NCBI RefSeq assembly: GCF_900070355.1
Contig: NZ_LN849456.1
Coordinates: forward strand, 558,001 to 622,000
Source of the DNA: Devriesea agamarum
GTDB lineage: Bacteria; Actinomycetota; Actinomycetes; Actinomycetales; Dermabacteraceae
Length of the DNA: 64,000 nucleotides
Direction: 5' to 3'
Shown here: positions 1 to 11,143 of the stretch, in pieces
How positions within the stretch are numbered: the first letter of the stretch is position 1
How the letters are laid out: each line of letters begins with the position of its first letter
Notes under the pieces: generated by a model
Told to the model about the DNA's origin: nothing
Database searches by the model: none
Seen by the model: the letters and a program-made list of their open reading frames with translations, nothing else
Position numbers and translations under genes: made by a program

Positions 1-1
1 C

Positions 2-760
2 TTCTCGGGGCGAGGTTTAGCCGCGACTGGTCAGTTCGGCTTCATCGGGGTATCTGACCCCTCCGTGAACTTGCATGAGTCACTCGGTTTGGCCTGGTAT
101 GCGGGCAATAAATACGGTCCCTTCCAGGACCAGCTCACCCGCATTTTCCAGCGCCTCGCAGATGTCTCCGGATCTGAACTGCTTTTCATCGGCGGATCCG
201 GTGGCGGGTTTGCGTCCCTCTACTACGGACATCGCCTCGCAGAGAAGGCATCCGTGCTGGTGTGGAATCCTCAAACTGATGTTCTGCGCTATAACCCGCA
301 GTTCGTGAAAAATTATCTGAGCCGGGCGTTCGATCTTGACCTCCCGCAGCATGGCTGGGAACCGGCGGCGCTGGCGGGCACGCAAGGGGTTGACCTATCC
401 ATTGCACAATCCAGACCCCGCAGATTGCTTTATATGCAAAATGCCTCCGACTGGCATGTGCAAAGCCACACTGCGCCGTTCCTCGCCAGCGGATATGAAC
501 ACTGCGGGCGAGGGGTCTTCGAGTCAGACCCTCATCACGTGGTTCAGATCGCTGATTACGGAGAAGGACACGCAGCCCTTCCCGACACGGTGCTGCTGAG
601 CGCCATAGAGTGCTTCAAAGACACAGCGGTCACAGCCTCGGCAGTCTCAGATCGACTCGTGGCCCGCCGTGGGCAGGGCTGGCATGAGCCCAGTGATCCC
701 TCCCCCGCATTATGCAACCTGCTTGGCCCTGATCGAACCATATGCAGTTTCAGGTCTTAG
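2..760 (+). CDS. Alpha/beta-hydrolase-like protein, 5' end outside window
   Basis: The reading frame is already open at base 2 and continues into the GTG at 65, so the gene almost certainly starts left of the window and only its last ~250 codons are seen. A glycine-rich GGSGGG turn followed by a helix (codons near 190-215 bp) looks like the nucleophile elbow of an alpha/beta hydrolase with the serine in the middle. The C-terminal part has a conserved-looking HHVVQIADYGEGHA stretch that could supply the catalytic His. The substrate cannot be told; proteins with this shape occur in surface-polysaccharide and glycosylation clusters, but no such neighbour is visible. No frameshift is seen. Confidence 0.6.
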   Translation, partial: FSGRGLAATGQFGFIGVSDPSVNLHESLGLAWYAGNKYGPFQDQLTRIFQRLADVSGSELLFIGGSGGGFASLYYGHRLAEKASVLVWNPQTDVLRYNPQFVKNYLSRAFDLDLPQHGWEPAALAGTQGVDLSIAQSRPRRLLYMQNASDWHVQSHTAPFLASGYEHCGRGVFESDPHHVVQIADYGEGHAALPDTVLLSAIECFKDTAVTASAVSDRLVARRGQGWHEPSDPSPALCNLLGPDRTICSFRS

Positions 761-853
761 ACTGCGTCGCCTCAAAAATATCCGAACCGATACCCGCGAT
801 ATCACCGGGCGCGACCTCTATGGCGCGTGCCCTCATAAGTTCGCTACCTCATT

Positions 854-1690
854 GTGAAAGACCGATCGTTGATCATCCTGCTTCCACCCTCTGAAACTAA
901 ACGCCGTCCTGCCACCAGCAGTTCACTAGGACAGTCCCCCGATGTCTCCCGGCCCCAGCTCGCTGAGGCCAGAGCCAAAATCAGGGCCGCTGTGAGCAGG
1001 ACCTTAGAAGACGTTGATGCACCCGAGCGGATCGGCATCCCAGCCACCCGGATCGATCTGTTAGACGCCATGCATTTTCTCGACGATGAGCCCGTGGCGC
1101 CTGCGCTGGAGGTGTACACGGGGGTTTTGTATGACGCCCTCGACGTTCCCACGCTCCCGCCCGGTGCTTTGGGAAGCGGGGGACGGGATGGTCATCCAGA
1201 CGGTCAGCCTGGGGTGAGGGTGCTGATTGCATCGGCTCTGTTTGGAGTGCTCTCTCACGACGATCTGATCCCGGCCTACCGTCTGTCCTGTTCCAGCAAA
1301 TTGGCTGGAATCGGAACGGTGGGGATCTGGTGGAAAAAACATCTCGCCTCGGAAACGGAGGCACTGCGCGATGAGTTCGTCCTCGATTGCCGTTCAGGTG
1401 GCTACCAGGGAATGCCTCCGCTTCGCCACGCTATCGGGGTGCGAGCCGAACGCGATGTGCGGGGTCGTCGCAAGGTCATTAGCCACGCTGCCAAGCGTTA
1501 CCGCGGGTTGGTCACTCGGATTCTGCTCGCCTCGGGTGCCAGGCCGACGGATCTCGAGGATGTAGCCCAGATCGTCGTCGACGGTATTGATGCGGGTGCG
1601 TTTACTGCAACTGGAGCGAGCGCGGATACCCCTCTCGACCTAGCGGTGGAGACCAACGGAGGCGTCCTGACCATCGTGGATCGTAGTTAG
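854..1690 (+). CDS. yaaA: YaaA family peroxide-stress/DNA-binding protein
   Basis: A 278-residue protein with the family hallmarks: LLPPSETK at residues 10-17, YTGVLYDALD near residue 89, and a central LFGVLSHDDLIPAYRLSCSSKL segment matching the usual 'YGVLrplDlI.pYRl' block. VLDCRSGGYQ follows near residue 175. In Escherichia coli, YaaA limits free iron and DNA damage during peroxide stress; the actinobacterial versions are uncharacterised. The GTG at 854 is the first start giving the full N-terminal beta strand. It stands alone, convergent with the nif3-sufU-sufS operon, so its closeness to Fe-S genes may be meaningful or chance. Confidence 0.85.
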   Translation: MKDRSLIILLPPSETKRRPATSSSLGQSPDVSRPQLAEARAKIRAAVSRTLEDVDAPERIGIPATRIDLLDAMHFLDDEPVAPALEVYTGVLYDALDVPTLPPGALGSGGRDGHPDGQPGVRVLIASALFGVLSHDDLIPAYRLSCSSKLAGIGTVGIWWKKHLASETEALRDEFVLDCRSGGYQGMPPLRHAIGVRAERDVRGRRKVISHAAKRYRGLVTRILLASGARPTDLEDVAQIVVDGIDAGAFTATGASADTPLDLAVETNGGVLTIVDRS

Positions 1691-1752
1691 CGAGCGGACT
1701 AACTTTCTGGCTAGCCCGAACCAGCGCTTTATCCGAATTTCGCACCGGTTTT

Positions 1753-2607
1753 CTAGCCGAGTTCGGCGCCCGTCCACGGGTCGGTCAACAGCTCGCTGAC
1801 CTCCACGGGGCAGCTCAACCCGCGCTCAGCCATGAATGCCGCCAGGGATGCCTTGGCACCCGGTAGCCACATCCACTCACTTGCGAAGTGCGGAACGTCG
1901 ATCAGGGCAGGAACCTTACCCCCACCGCAGCTTTCCAAATGTTCAAGCGCGGGGTGATGCCGCAGGTCAGAAGTAATATAAACGTCGCAACCGGTGTGAG
2001 TTGCGGTCTCAAGCAGCGAGTCACCCGCACCGGAACATAGGGCAACCCGTCGGGCAATGCGGTGAGGATCGCCCGTATATTTAGCACCTTGGACCGTGCG
2101 TGGCAGCGCTTCGGCGAGCCGGGCTGCCAGAGACTGGACGGACTGTGCAACCCTGAGATCGCCGACGAGTCCGAGGCCCACGAGTCCTGTGTCCTCAGAC
2201 CGGGGAGGCTGCAGTGGCGAGGTGTTGTGCAGGTCGAGCAGATCGCCGAGCGCGGCATTAGTTCCCTGCGCGCTGCGATCAACATTGGTGTGCCCGCACC
2301 ACAGGGCGCACTGCGCAGACAGCAACCGCGTAATCACCGCTCCTTTGCCGGTCAGCGGAGTCACCGCGTGAATACCGCGCAGAAGCAACGGGTGATGGGT
2401 AATGAGCAGGGTCCCGGGAACACTAGCGGCCTGCTCGGCGACGGCAATCGTCGGGTCAACGGCGAGCAGAACCCTTTGAACCTGCGCGTGCGGATCACCA
2501 ACCGCCAGTCCCACCTGATCCCAGTCTTCGGCCCAGGCCAAGGGGTGGGTCCCTTCTAAAAACTCGATGACGTCAGCGACCGTTAGCTCGCCTGGGCCGT
2601 TCATCAC
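1753..2607 (-). CDS. Nif3-like dinuclear metal-centre protein
   Basis: A 284-residue member of the Nif3/YbgI family. It shows the metal-binding THHPLLLRG segment (about residues 70-78), CGHTNVDRS near residue 104, and a C-terminal HFASEWMWL (a usual H..SE motif). Family members bind two metals in a hexameric ring and are annotated as GTP cyclohydrolase I type 2 homologues, but the cellular role is unclear. The start ATG overlaps the stop of sufU by four bases (ATGA), so translation is probably coupled and the gene is the last of the sufS-sufU-nif3 operon. Confidence 0.88.
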   Translation of the reverse strand: MMNGPGELTVADVIEFLEGTHPLAWAEDWDQVGLAVGDPHAQVQRVLLAVDPTIAVAEQAASVPGTLLITHHPLLLRGIHAVTPLTGKGAVITRLLSAQCALWCGHTNVDRSAQGTNAALGDLLDLHNTSPLQPPRSEDTGLVGLGLVGDLRVAQSVQSLAARLAEALPRTVQGAKYTGDPHRIARRVALCSGAGDSLLETATHTGCDVYITSDLRHHPALEHLESCGGGKVPALIDVPHFASEWMWLPGAKASLAAFMAERGLSCPVEVSELLTDPWTGAELG

Positions 2608-3095
2608 GAAACCTGATTCTGGTCGCGCTCTGACCGTGCTAAAACCGCCTGGGCCTCAACCTGAAGGGCCTCAAAAGCTTTCCACGCGAGCAAGACGCAC
2701 TTCACCCGGCCGGGAAACTTTGATGCCCCCACCAGCGCGATACCGTCACCGATCATGTCCTCATCTCCCGGATCTTGCCCTCGGGAGGCCATCGCGGTGG
2801 CGAAACTGTCGTAAATTTTTTGCGCTTGTTCCAGGGTTTGCCCGATCAGAAGATCACTCATAATCGACGCGGAGGCTCGCGACATAGAGCAGCCCACGGC
2901 GTCGTAACTAATATCTTCGATGATGGCCTGCGGCCCCTCCCCTGACAGGTGCAAACGCATGGTGAGCTCGTCACCGCAGGTCGGGTTCACATGGTGAACC
3001 TCCGACTCGTACGGTTCGCGCAGTCCCGCGTTTTGCGGTCTGCGATCGTGTTCAAAAACGATCGAGGAGTACAGGGAGTTCAGATTCGCCGACAC
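2604..3095 (-). CDS. sufU: SufU Fe-S cluster assembly sulfurtransferase
   Basis: A 163-residue NifU-like protein. It has the three conserved cysteines of the SufU family in NPTCGDE (near residue 40), VGCSMSRASAS (near residue 67) and GRVKCVLLAW (near residue 130), plus the conserved Asp after the first Cys. SufU takes persulfide sulfur from SufS (a zinc-dependent swap in Bacillus) for Fe-S cluster assembly. It begins two bases after the sufS stop, so the two are transcribed together. The other suf genes (sufB, sufC, sufD) are not in the window and must lie elsewhere. Confidence 0.93.
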   Translation of the reverse strand: MSANLNSLYSSIVFEHDRRPQNAGLREPYESEVHHVNPTCGDELTMRLHLSGEGPQAIIEDISYDAVGCSMSRASASIMSDLLIGQTLEQAQKIYDSFATAMASRGQDPGDEDMIGDGIALVGASKFPGRVKCVLLAWKAFEALQVEAQAVLARSERDQNQVS

Positions 3096-3097
3096 GC

Positions 3098-4486
<1,389 letters not shown>

Positions 4487-4673
4487 TTAGCGCACGTCAC
4501 GGCGCCACCCAGTATAGGGACGCCATACCGATTGCCCGAGAAGGTCGTGAGACACACGACACGAAAGACGCTTGCTCCTCGCCGGTCGTGAAAATTTTGT
4601 CCGCGCCTACGTGCTCTGCCTCTCCCAGAGACGGCACTATTCCAGCTACCTTTGAAACCCACGACGTATTAGC

Positions 4674-5879
4674 GTGGTTCCATCCCTGTCCCTGCGTTCG
4701 TTCGAGGTCCATGTGCGTTCCTGGATGCGAGTCCAGTTTTTCGTTTTCTACTTCAGCTGGGTGACCTTCCTGTCCTATTGGGGTATTTACCTCAACGCCC
4801 GAGGTTTCAATCCCACTGAAATCGGCATGTCCATCACTGCTTCGCTCGTGACCCGAGGGTTAGCAGTCGCCGTACTGTTCCCTCTCGTCAACCGGCACGT
4901 CGGCATTTTGCGGTTAACGCGCGCGCTCGGATGGTTGAGCCTTGCCTGCGGAATTCTGTTCGTCCCCGATATGGGGTATGTATCGCTGATCGTGGTCTCC
5001 TCCGCCTTCGGCATTTTGTATCCGACCATGATGCCTGTGCTTGAGACCATCGGGACGCTCGGCGCCCAGCGTGGCCATTTTGCGTACGGCCCGACTCGTC
5101 TGTTCGGTTCAGCAGGGTTTGTGATCGGCACAATTGTCAACGCATTGGTGTCCGAATACTTCGGCAATGAAAGTCTGATCTGGCTGTTTTTATTCGGGTG
5201 CGCCGCGATGTCTGTGCTGGCGCTGCGCCCGCTGCGTGATGAGGTGCTCGCGCAGCAAACGTCTGGGCCACTCGGTTCGTGGGGTGAACTCGTCGGCAGG
5301 CGCCTTTTCTGGGTGGTTTTGATCATCGTGATCGTGACCCAAAGCGCGCACGGCGCGTATTACGCCTTCGGCGCCTTGCGGCTTCAGGATCTTGGGATTA
5401 GTGACCAGCTCATCGGCATCACGCTCATTGTGGCGCCGATTAGCGAAATGGTGGTCTTTCAGTTATCGGGTCGAAAAGCCGATTCCATGTCCATCCCCTG
5501 GCTGCTGGGCGTTGCCGCGGCCGCAGGTGTTCTGAGGTGGCTAGTGTGGGCCTTCAGCACCAATGCTGGTCTGCTTCTGGCTTCCCAGACGCTCCACGGG
5601 CTCACATTCGCTCTCATGCAAATTGGGTTCCTTCAGTTCCTGCGTCGCCATGTTCCGCCACATTTGGTCACGCCCGCTCAAAGTGCCTACGCCGCACTAG
5701 GCACCGGTATAGGAACCGCCGCAGCCACCGCTCTGGCCGGAGTATTTTTCCAAACTTCCCCCACGCTGACCTTCGTACTCATGGCCGGGATCTCCGCCCT
5801 TGGAGTTATTGCGTCCCCGTTCCTTATCTCTCCGCTGCGCACCGCCACGCATCAGGAGCTGTCTTTACCCGAAAGGTAG
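4674..5879 (+). CDS. MFS transporter, HcaT/NagP-like
   Basis: A 401-residue hydrophobic protein with about 12 membrane segments. The N-terminal block FVFYFSWVTFLSYWGIYLN and the regularly spaced Gly/Pro-rich helices match the MFS_1-like group that includes E. coli HcaT (3-phenylpropionate transporter). The substrate is unknown. The GTG at 4674 gives a 16-residue lead before the first helix; a GTG or ATG inside the next 50 bases is an equally possible start. It is divergent from sufS, sharing a ~200 bp upstream region. Confidence 0.82.
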   Translation: MVPSLSLRSFEVHVRSWMRVQFFVFYFSWVTFLSYWGIYLNARGFNPTEIGMSITASLVTRGLAVAVLFPLVNRHVGILRLTRALGWLSLACGILFVPDMGYVSLIVVSSAFGILYPTMMPVLETIGTLGAQRGHFAYGPTRLFGSAGFVIGTIVNALVSEYFGNESLIWLFLFGCAAMSVLALRPLRDEVLAQQTSGPLGSWGELVGRRLFWVVLIIVIVTQSAHGAYYAFGALRLQDLGISDQLIGITLIVAPISEMVVFQLSGRKADSMSIPWLLGVAAAAGVLRWLVWAFSTNAGLLLASQTLHGLTFALMQIGFLQFLRRHVPPHLVTPAQSAYAALGTGIGTAAATALAGVFFQTSPTLTFVLMAGISALGVIASPFLISPLRTATHQELSLPER

Positions 5880-5922
5880 GGGCGGTCAGTCCCATCACTA
5901 GGGTCTTTTACACTAAGGTCTT

Positions 5923-6912
5923 TTAGTTATTGGATGGTTCGTCCTTTGACGGTTTTCGCGAACGTTTAAGTAGTAAAGATCGTCCACGCGCGGGCGAACC
6001 CGTTCCGCGCATACCCGCGGCGACCGCTACGACGTTAGCAACGCTAATGAGGGCAAGTCCCGTCAGATCGGCGGGTGTGAGCTTTTCCCCCAAGATGATG
6101 GCACCGGCCAGGGCCGCGCAGGCGGGGTGCAGGCTCATTAAGGTTGATGCGATGCCGAGCGGTAATCTGCGCAACGCCAGTACATCCGCTGCGTACGGAA
6201 TCGCCGAGGACAGTAACCCCGCGAGCAGTGCTAGCGCCATGATGGGCACGGTAACCGCTCCAAAATCCATGGTGGCTAACGCGATCGGACCGAATAGCGC
6301 GGTGGTGCAGACCGCGGCGATGGCAGACGGGGCAAGACCCTCTAAGCGCCGGCCGGCAGACCGTGCTGCCGCCAGATAGAGTGCCCAGCACAGCGCTGCC
6401 AGCAAGGCGAAGAACGCTCCGGCGGGCGTCGCGGACCCCTGGGGCCCGGTGACCAGAATCATTCCGGCAAAACCTGCGCCGGCGCATAGAACGCCGATCA
6501 GATTGCGGGTGGCGATCACCGCTAAAATAAGCGGTCCCAAAAACTCCAGCGTCACCGCAAGACCCACTCCGATCTCAGCGATGGCGGCATATATCGCCGT
6601 GTTCATGCCTGCGAGTGGCAAAGCCACCAGCACTCCCCAGGCCAAGTCGCGAGATCTTGCCCTGCGGAGATACCTCCATGCAAGCGGCACATGCATCAGA
6701 GACATCACGAGCTGCCGGATAGCGACGACCGCGGGAATACCCAGCGGCGCTATCACCATGGCGGCGCAGGCTGCCCCGATCTGCGTCGACGCAGCTCCGG
6801 TGGTCAACAGAGCCACCCCAGCGCCCGGACGGTACTGCGGGCCGTGTGAGCTGGATGGCGCCGGGCCGACCGGGGTGGTTTCCGCCGAGTGGGAGGGGCG
6901 AGAAGACATCAC
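5923..6912 (-). CDS. EamA family (RhtA-like) metabolite exporter
   Basis: A 329-residue membrane protein with two EamA repeats and about ten helices. ATLEFLGPL-type text (VTLEFLGPLILAV near residue 122) and the second-half SAIPYAADVLALRRLP segment resemble the RhtA threonine/homoserine exporter family. The N-terminal 30 residues are Ser/Pro-rich and cytoplasmic by appearance. It ends just past the convergent MFS gene with only a 43-base gap. Substrate is not readable from sequence. Confidence 0.82.
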   Translation of the reverse strand: MMSSRPSHSAETTPVGPAPSSSHGPQYRPGAGVALLTTGAASTQIGAACAAMVIAPLGIPAVVAIRQLVMSLMHVPLAWRYLRRARSRDLAWGVLVALPLAGMNTAIYAAIAEIGVGLAVTLEFLGPLILAVIATRNLIGVLCAGAGFAGMILVTGPQGSATPAGAFFALLAALCWALYLAAARSAGRRLEGLAPSAIAAVCTTALFGPIALATMDFGAVTVPIMALALLAGLLSSAIPYAADVLALRRLPLGIASTLMSLHPACAALAGAIILGEKLTPADLTGLALISVANVVAVAAGMRGTGSPARGRSLLLKRSRKPSKDEPSNN

Positions 6913-6936
6913 CCTGGCGAGCCTACGACATATGCG

Positions 6937-8835
6937 CTACGAAGCTCGGGTATCTCCATGTCGCGATATCTGCGACAGCGTGAGCGAGGCCCCCGAGATG
7001 TGTGAGATCAAGGCGATTACGCCCACCAAGACGAATGCTAAAGCCGTCACCGGAGCCGCTGAGGCAAGCGCTGTGAGAACCGAGGTTCCGTTGGCAGTTG
7101 CGAATCTAGATCCCAGGGCGATGAGCACCGTAGCGATCAGAAGACCTGCGGTGACCTGGATTATTAGCACTTCCGTTCCCATCGTGACAAGAATCCGTCG
7201 CCCACCGACGCCGAGGCTTTTCAGCACGGAAAACTCGCGGCGCCGCGCCAGGTTCCCGCTGATTGCTGACTGAATCAAGCTGAGCACGCTCATCACATAA
7301 ATCGTGCCAAATATTCCGATATTAGAACGATAGGTATTGGCAGAACGCGTCTGTTCTAGCTGCTGAATATATTCAGATTTATTCATGACGTCGGCTTGAA
7401 TATGTGCAGCGTGTAGCGTGTTGAGGGCCCGTTGAGGAGTGATCGGGGCTGCAAATACTGTCACGGGCAGCGTAGCCGGGTTAGGGACGAACCTGGATAC
7501 TTGGGACCAGTCCATAAAGACCCCTTCCAGCCACGAGTCGTTCATCACCGCAACTACCCGCAGGGTGACCGTCCCACCTTCGTTATTACGGATCGTAAGA
7601 GAGTCACCAATTTTGGCGCCACTCACACTGGTAGCCACATTGGTTCCACCGACGGCTCCCAGATCGCCCGCGACCACCTGCTGCTTTTGCAGTGTTGCCA
7701 CATGGGTAGGGTCGGCAAAGTACACCCTTCTAGTTTTTCCGGAGACATCGCGCTGCACAGACGCTAACCGAGCAATGCGGTCACTTTTCGATTTTAGGGC
7801 TTGAAATGCTCGATCAGCCTGAGGTGCCCCCATCACCGATGTGATGGCGCTCGAACTTATCCTCTGCCGATAGATATCTTCTCGAATCTGCTGGTCAGGA
7901 GCATTCGCGACCAGAAAACCGCCAAAGATACCCACGGCAACGATGACCGGAGTTGCCATGCGGGCAAAACGGATTCGATCTTTGCTCGCTCGTTGCGCAG
8001 CAAGGAGGCCAGGACCGGGCGCCACCGCTCCAACGCATCGCCCAATAATCCACGCACCCACCGGGATGATGAGCGGAGCAATAGCGAACAACGGCACAAC
8101 TGCTAAAAGTGGCAGAGCGATGATCAGCGACGAACCAAAAGCGTCCGCGCTCCCGAGCACTACGCAAAGCAATCCGGCAACGACGATGACGATCCGGATG
8201 GATACGCCCCACCAGGATGGGCGCGGAGCTAGCGCATTCATCGAGCCAAGAAGATCTCCGCGAGTCATGCTGCGAACAGCAACCAGCCCGGCTATTCCTG
8301 TCGTCAGCGTCGCAGCCACCGTCACAATCAGCGCCGCCGCAAGAGAAAAACCAAACTGTACCTGCACCCCAGAGCCGAAGAATCCAATGGCTTGAAGCCC
8401 TGCAAAGAGCGGACCGGCTAGCAAAACTCCGACAACCGATGATGGCAGTGCTACCGCGAAGCCCATGACCAGGCATTCCAAAAACACCATCCGCGATAAG
8501 CGCCAACGGTTCGCCCCAACCAGGCGCATCAGAGCGAACTCGCGTTGCCGGAACCCCACCACCTGTTTCACAGCAGAGCACATGAGGAATCCACTAATCA
8601 CGATGACCAAACCACTTAAAACTGAGAGAAGTCCCCTAAATGAGGTCAGCTGAATCGCAACATCTTGCGGCGACACGCCCGCAACGTGAACGTTATGAGG
8701 GTGGGAGAAGGCATCAACGAGGCCCGCTTGAGCCGACGCGATGAGGACCGTGAAGCAGAGAGTGACGATGCATCCCGTATACAACGCAATGTGTTTGCGA
8801 AGGAGCCTAATAGATAGCCGCATTATTTCGAGCAT
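6937..8835 (-). CDS. ABC transporter permease with two FtsX domains
   Basis: A 632-residue permease. An N-terminal membrane helix (about 15-35) precedes a first FtsX-type block of helices (about 60-200, with the QVVGFRQREFALMRLVGANRWRL-type coupling region) and further helices to ~285. A large extracellular part (about 300-500) follows, then a final FtsX block (about 515-625) with SVLKSLGVGGRRI as the second coupling helix. This is the layout of BceB-type peptide-sensing or detoxifying exporters. No two-component system lies next to it, so that role is not shown. The start overlaps the end of the ATPase gene by 13 bases. Confidence 0.85.
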   Translation of the reverse strand: MLEIMRLSIRLLRKHIALYTGCIVTLCFTVLIASAQAGLVDAFSHPHNVHVAGVSPQDVAIQLTSFRGLLSVLSGLVIVISGFLMCSAVKQVVGFRQREFALMRLVGANRWRLSRMVFLECLVMGFAVALPSSVVGVLLAGPLFAGLQAIGFFGSGVQVQFGFSLAAALIVTVAATLTTGIAGLVAVRSMTRGDLLGSMNALAPRPSWWGVSIRIVIVVAGLLCVVLGSADAFGSSLIIALPLLAVVPLFAIAPLIIPVGAWIIGRCVGAVAPGPGLLAAQRASKDRIRFARMATPVIVAVGIFGGFLVANAPDQQIREDIYRQRISSSAITSVMGAPQADRAFQALKSKSDRIARLASVQRDVSGKTRRVYFADPTHVATLQKQQVVAGDLGAVGGTNVATSVSGAKIGDSLTIRNNEGGTVTLRVVAVMNDSWLEGVFMDWSQVSRFVPNPATLPVTVFAAPITPQRALNTLHAAHIQADVMNKSEYIQQLEQTRSANTYRSNIGIFGTIYVMSVLSLIQSAISGNLARRREFSVLKSLGVGGRRILVTMGTEVLIIQVTAGLLIATVLIALGSRFATANGTSVLTALASAAPVTALAFVLVGVIALISHISGASLTLSQISRHGDTRAS

Positions 8836-9548
8836 GACCGCGCCTCCAGATCTGCGAGGCGTTCCGAAATATCGCGCGATGAGAGCCCAGATTCGTCAGC
8901 AGCGACGGCTCCGTCGTACAGAAACAGTACCCTGGATGCCTGGGCAGCGACCGTGGGGTCGTGAGTTACGAGGATGACCGTGCTGCCACTTTCGGGCAGA
9001 GTCCCGAGATTATTCATCACCTCACGGCGTGACTCGCTATCCAATGCGCCCGTCGGTTCATCAGCAAAAACGATGTCTCGCTGGCTGGCTAAGGCGCGAG
9101 CAATCGCAACCCTTTGCCGCTGACCACCGGATAGTTGATCGGGGTATCGCTTTTCGAGCCCTGCGAGCCCAACTCGACGTAACGCCTGTTTCGCCGACTC
9201 ATCCGACATGCGCTTACCGTCAAATAGCGCGGGCAGCTTCACATTTTGGATCGCCGTCAGCGCATCGATTAAGTTGTACGACTGGAAAATAAAACCCCAA
9301 GCTATCCTCCGCAATTTATCGAGCTTAGCGGCGCTCAGGGTAGCTAGATCAGAATTGCGATACAGGATCCGCCCTTGAGTAGGTCTCAGCAAACCTGCCA
9401 CACAGTTTAGAAACGTGGACTTACCAGAACCGGACGGCCCCATCACCGCCGTCATCGTCGCCGGCTCAAAATCAACTGTGATTCCACACAGTACATCTGG
9501 GGACTTTCCATAGCGGTGATGCAAGTTATCGACACTCAGAACAGGCAT
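8823..9548 (-). CDS. ABC transporter ATP-binding protein (MacB/LolD/BceA type)
   Basis: A 241-residue ATPase with Walker A GPSGSGKST (residues ~37-45), a Q-loop in FIFQSYNL, the signature LSGGQRQRVAIARALA, Walker B IVFADEPTGALD, and a switch VTHD. This subfamily always pairs with an FtsX-type permease, here the overlapping downstream gene. Together they would form an efflux or peptide-detoxification pump in the cytoplasmic membrane. The ATG at 9548 follows an AGAAAG-like site. Confidence 0.92.
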   Translation of the reverse strand: MPVLSVDNLHHRYGKSPDVLCGITVDFEPATMTAVMGPSGSGKSTFLNCVAGLLRPTQGRILYRNSDLATLSAAKLDKLRRIAWGFIFQSYNLIDALTAIQNVKLPALFDGKRMSDESAKQALRRVGLAGLEKRYPDQLSGGQRQRVAIARALASQRDIVFADEPTGALDSESRREVMNNLGTLPESGSTVILVTHDPTVAAQASRVLFLYDGAVAADESGLSSRDISERLADLEARSCSK

Positions 9549-10059
9549 GATATTTCTTTCTGTGAGCGGTCTGACGTGGGAAATATTGGGCCGTCGATGG
9601 CATAGTTTTTCGATAACACCGAGGGGTATTTTGATAATACTCGGGTTTCTTTTACTGACTCTAAACGGTCTGCTCTATGCAACGAAAAATAGTTATTTCT
9701 TAATGTCATTGTGAATCAGCCTGTAAATCCTATATATCGAGATACCTTTAATACTGCTCTTGCCGTGCTGCCGCAAAGACCTCGCAGAACAGACATCAGC
9801 TAGGAATACGATACGCCTGATCGACCACGAATCTGACAAAAACTGGGGGCAGGCCCGTCGCTACCATGTCTCTGCCGCGACGTAGACGCGATATCACCCA
9901 GGTTCACAGCCCAACTGCTGATCGACGACCGGTAAAAACCTAAGCAACCAAGCCTTCTACCGGCACGCCCTCATCGCCGACGATGAAAAGCGACGATCCC
10001 TCACCACGCTTACACCCAACGATTTCAGGTGTTCTAGCGCTTCTAATTGAGTGGACCTC
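9549..10059. other. Gene-free stretch upstream of the ABC operon
   Basis: The first ~250 bases are clearly richer in A and T than the flanks and probably hold the promoter of the minus-strand ABC operon; no single -35/-10 pair stands out enough to call. From about 9780 the composition becomes GC-rich again. The sequence there reads like decayed coding DNA, but I recognise no family. This is the likely left boundary of the acquired island. Confidence 0.5.
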
Positions 10060-10334
10060 CGTAGAGGTTTGAGAACCCCTGCCCACCGCTGAAAACCTGT
10101 CTTTGCGTCGGCGCGTTCCAGCAGGCCACAGCACGATGAGGTGGAGCCAGCCGGGGCCACCGAGCCAGAGCAGATGCTGGTGATCAGGAAGTACGGAGGC
10201 GCGATCAGCATCGCGGATATCCCCCACTTGAGTCCGCGCCGGGTGCGGATATCCGCGAGCAGTCGATTGCTCGGCATGTAGCGGTGCAGGTAGTCGCGGA
10301 CGCGAACGCTGAGCGTCGAGATAAGGCGGAACAT
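10060..10334 (-). pseudogene. Decayed small membrane protein
   Basis: From the ATG at 10334 the frame reads MFRLISTLSVRVRDYLHRY, then an RTRRGLKWGISAMLI block and a hydrophobic helix. The helix is typical of a small two-helix membrane protein common on actinobacterial mobile elements. Near 10165-10185 the reading has to move to another frame to continue with GGPGWLHLIVL and back again for LLERADAK, so at least one insertion or deletion pair has broken it. Function of the family is not established. Its presence supports the view that 9.8-18.9 kb came in with mobile DNA. Confidence 0.5.
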
Positions 10335-10534
10335 GACGGGCCCCTCGTCACACGTGTTACTCCGTCGAGGAGACAGAACGTGTGTGAGCGCCCGAAGGCC
10401 GTCCCGGAGGACCCGCAATATAAGGAGAACCCGCCTAACTATCCACTGTACGCCGGGGTCGGCGTTCATAGAACCCGCGCTCGCCGTCGCTTCGCCGCGC
10501 GCACCTTTCCGTGTAGGAGTGAGAGGACCCGACG

Positions 10535-11143
10535 ATGACGAACCTGAGCCAGGCAGTCCAGGACGAGCGCACGGCGCGAATGGTGCTGTCGATGGTCGTC
10601 GAACCATACGACGCCGTGACCAGTCGTCTACTGGCCAAGCTCGGTGTGCTTGAACTGTTTCGGCTCGCCGAGAGTAGTGAGTCGATGCCGGACCTCAGAA
10701 CCGTCGATACTCAGGTCTGGCGTTCCCAGTTCGAGCGCTCAGACGCTCGGACGCTTGAGCAGAACGTCGTCAAAGCCCTGTGCGCTGGTATCGGCGCGAG
10801 GGCCTCGACCTCCTACAGCGAGCATGTGGCCGCGGAGTTGGCCTCTGACCTCGTCAACGCGGACCGGGTAGTCTTGGCCGGTGGCACGTATGGAATCGAA
10901 GGTGCTGCTCATCGAGCGACCTTGGCGTCTGGTGCCGACATGATCGCGGTCATGGCCAACGGCGTTGATCGGCTCTGCCCGATGGGTCACCGTGAGCTAC
11001 TTGAGCGGATGGCCGACCTCGGCCTCCTTGTCAGTGAGGTCCCGCCAGGCGCGGTAGCAACGCGCCATCGCTTCATCGCTCGGACGCGGCTGATGGCCGC
11101 GCTCTCCGCAGCGACCGCCGTTGTCGAGGCTGGCGTTCGCTGA
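10535..11143 (+). CDS. DprA/Smf-like protein, C-terminally truncated
   Basis: A 202-residue protein resembling the Rossmann-like core of DprA (single-strand DNA-binding RecA loader). It has VVLAGGTYGIEGAAHRATL, VMANGVDRLCPMGHRELLERM and LVSEVPPG, then RHRFIARTRLMAALSAATAVVEAG. The frame ends right after the VVEAG motif, where intact proteins go on with a serine/glycine loop and a C-terminal part, so the gene looks cut. Another frame continues with different text (AEELTQNQQITALGNG), suggesting a deletion joint near 11139. A GAGAGGA site lies ahead of the ATG. It may be a plasmid or defence-island type DprA rather than the chromosomal competence gene. Confidence 0.7.
   Translation: MTNLSQAVQDERTARMVLSMVVEPYDAVTSRLLAKLGVLELFRLAESSESMPDLRTVDTQVWRSQFERSDARTLEQNVVKALCAGIGARASTSYSEHVAAELASDLVNADRVVLAGGTYGIEGAAHRATLASGADMIAVMANGVDRLCPMGHRELLERMADLGLLVSEVPPGAVATRHRFIARTRLMAALSAATAVVEAGVR

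Noticed and set aside
9957-10607. Full 216-codon minus-strand frame as an intact gene
   Set aside because: Its first ~90 codons overlap the DprA leader and are low-complexity; only the part from 10334 resembles a known protein type, and that part is frameshifted.
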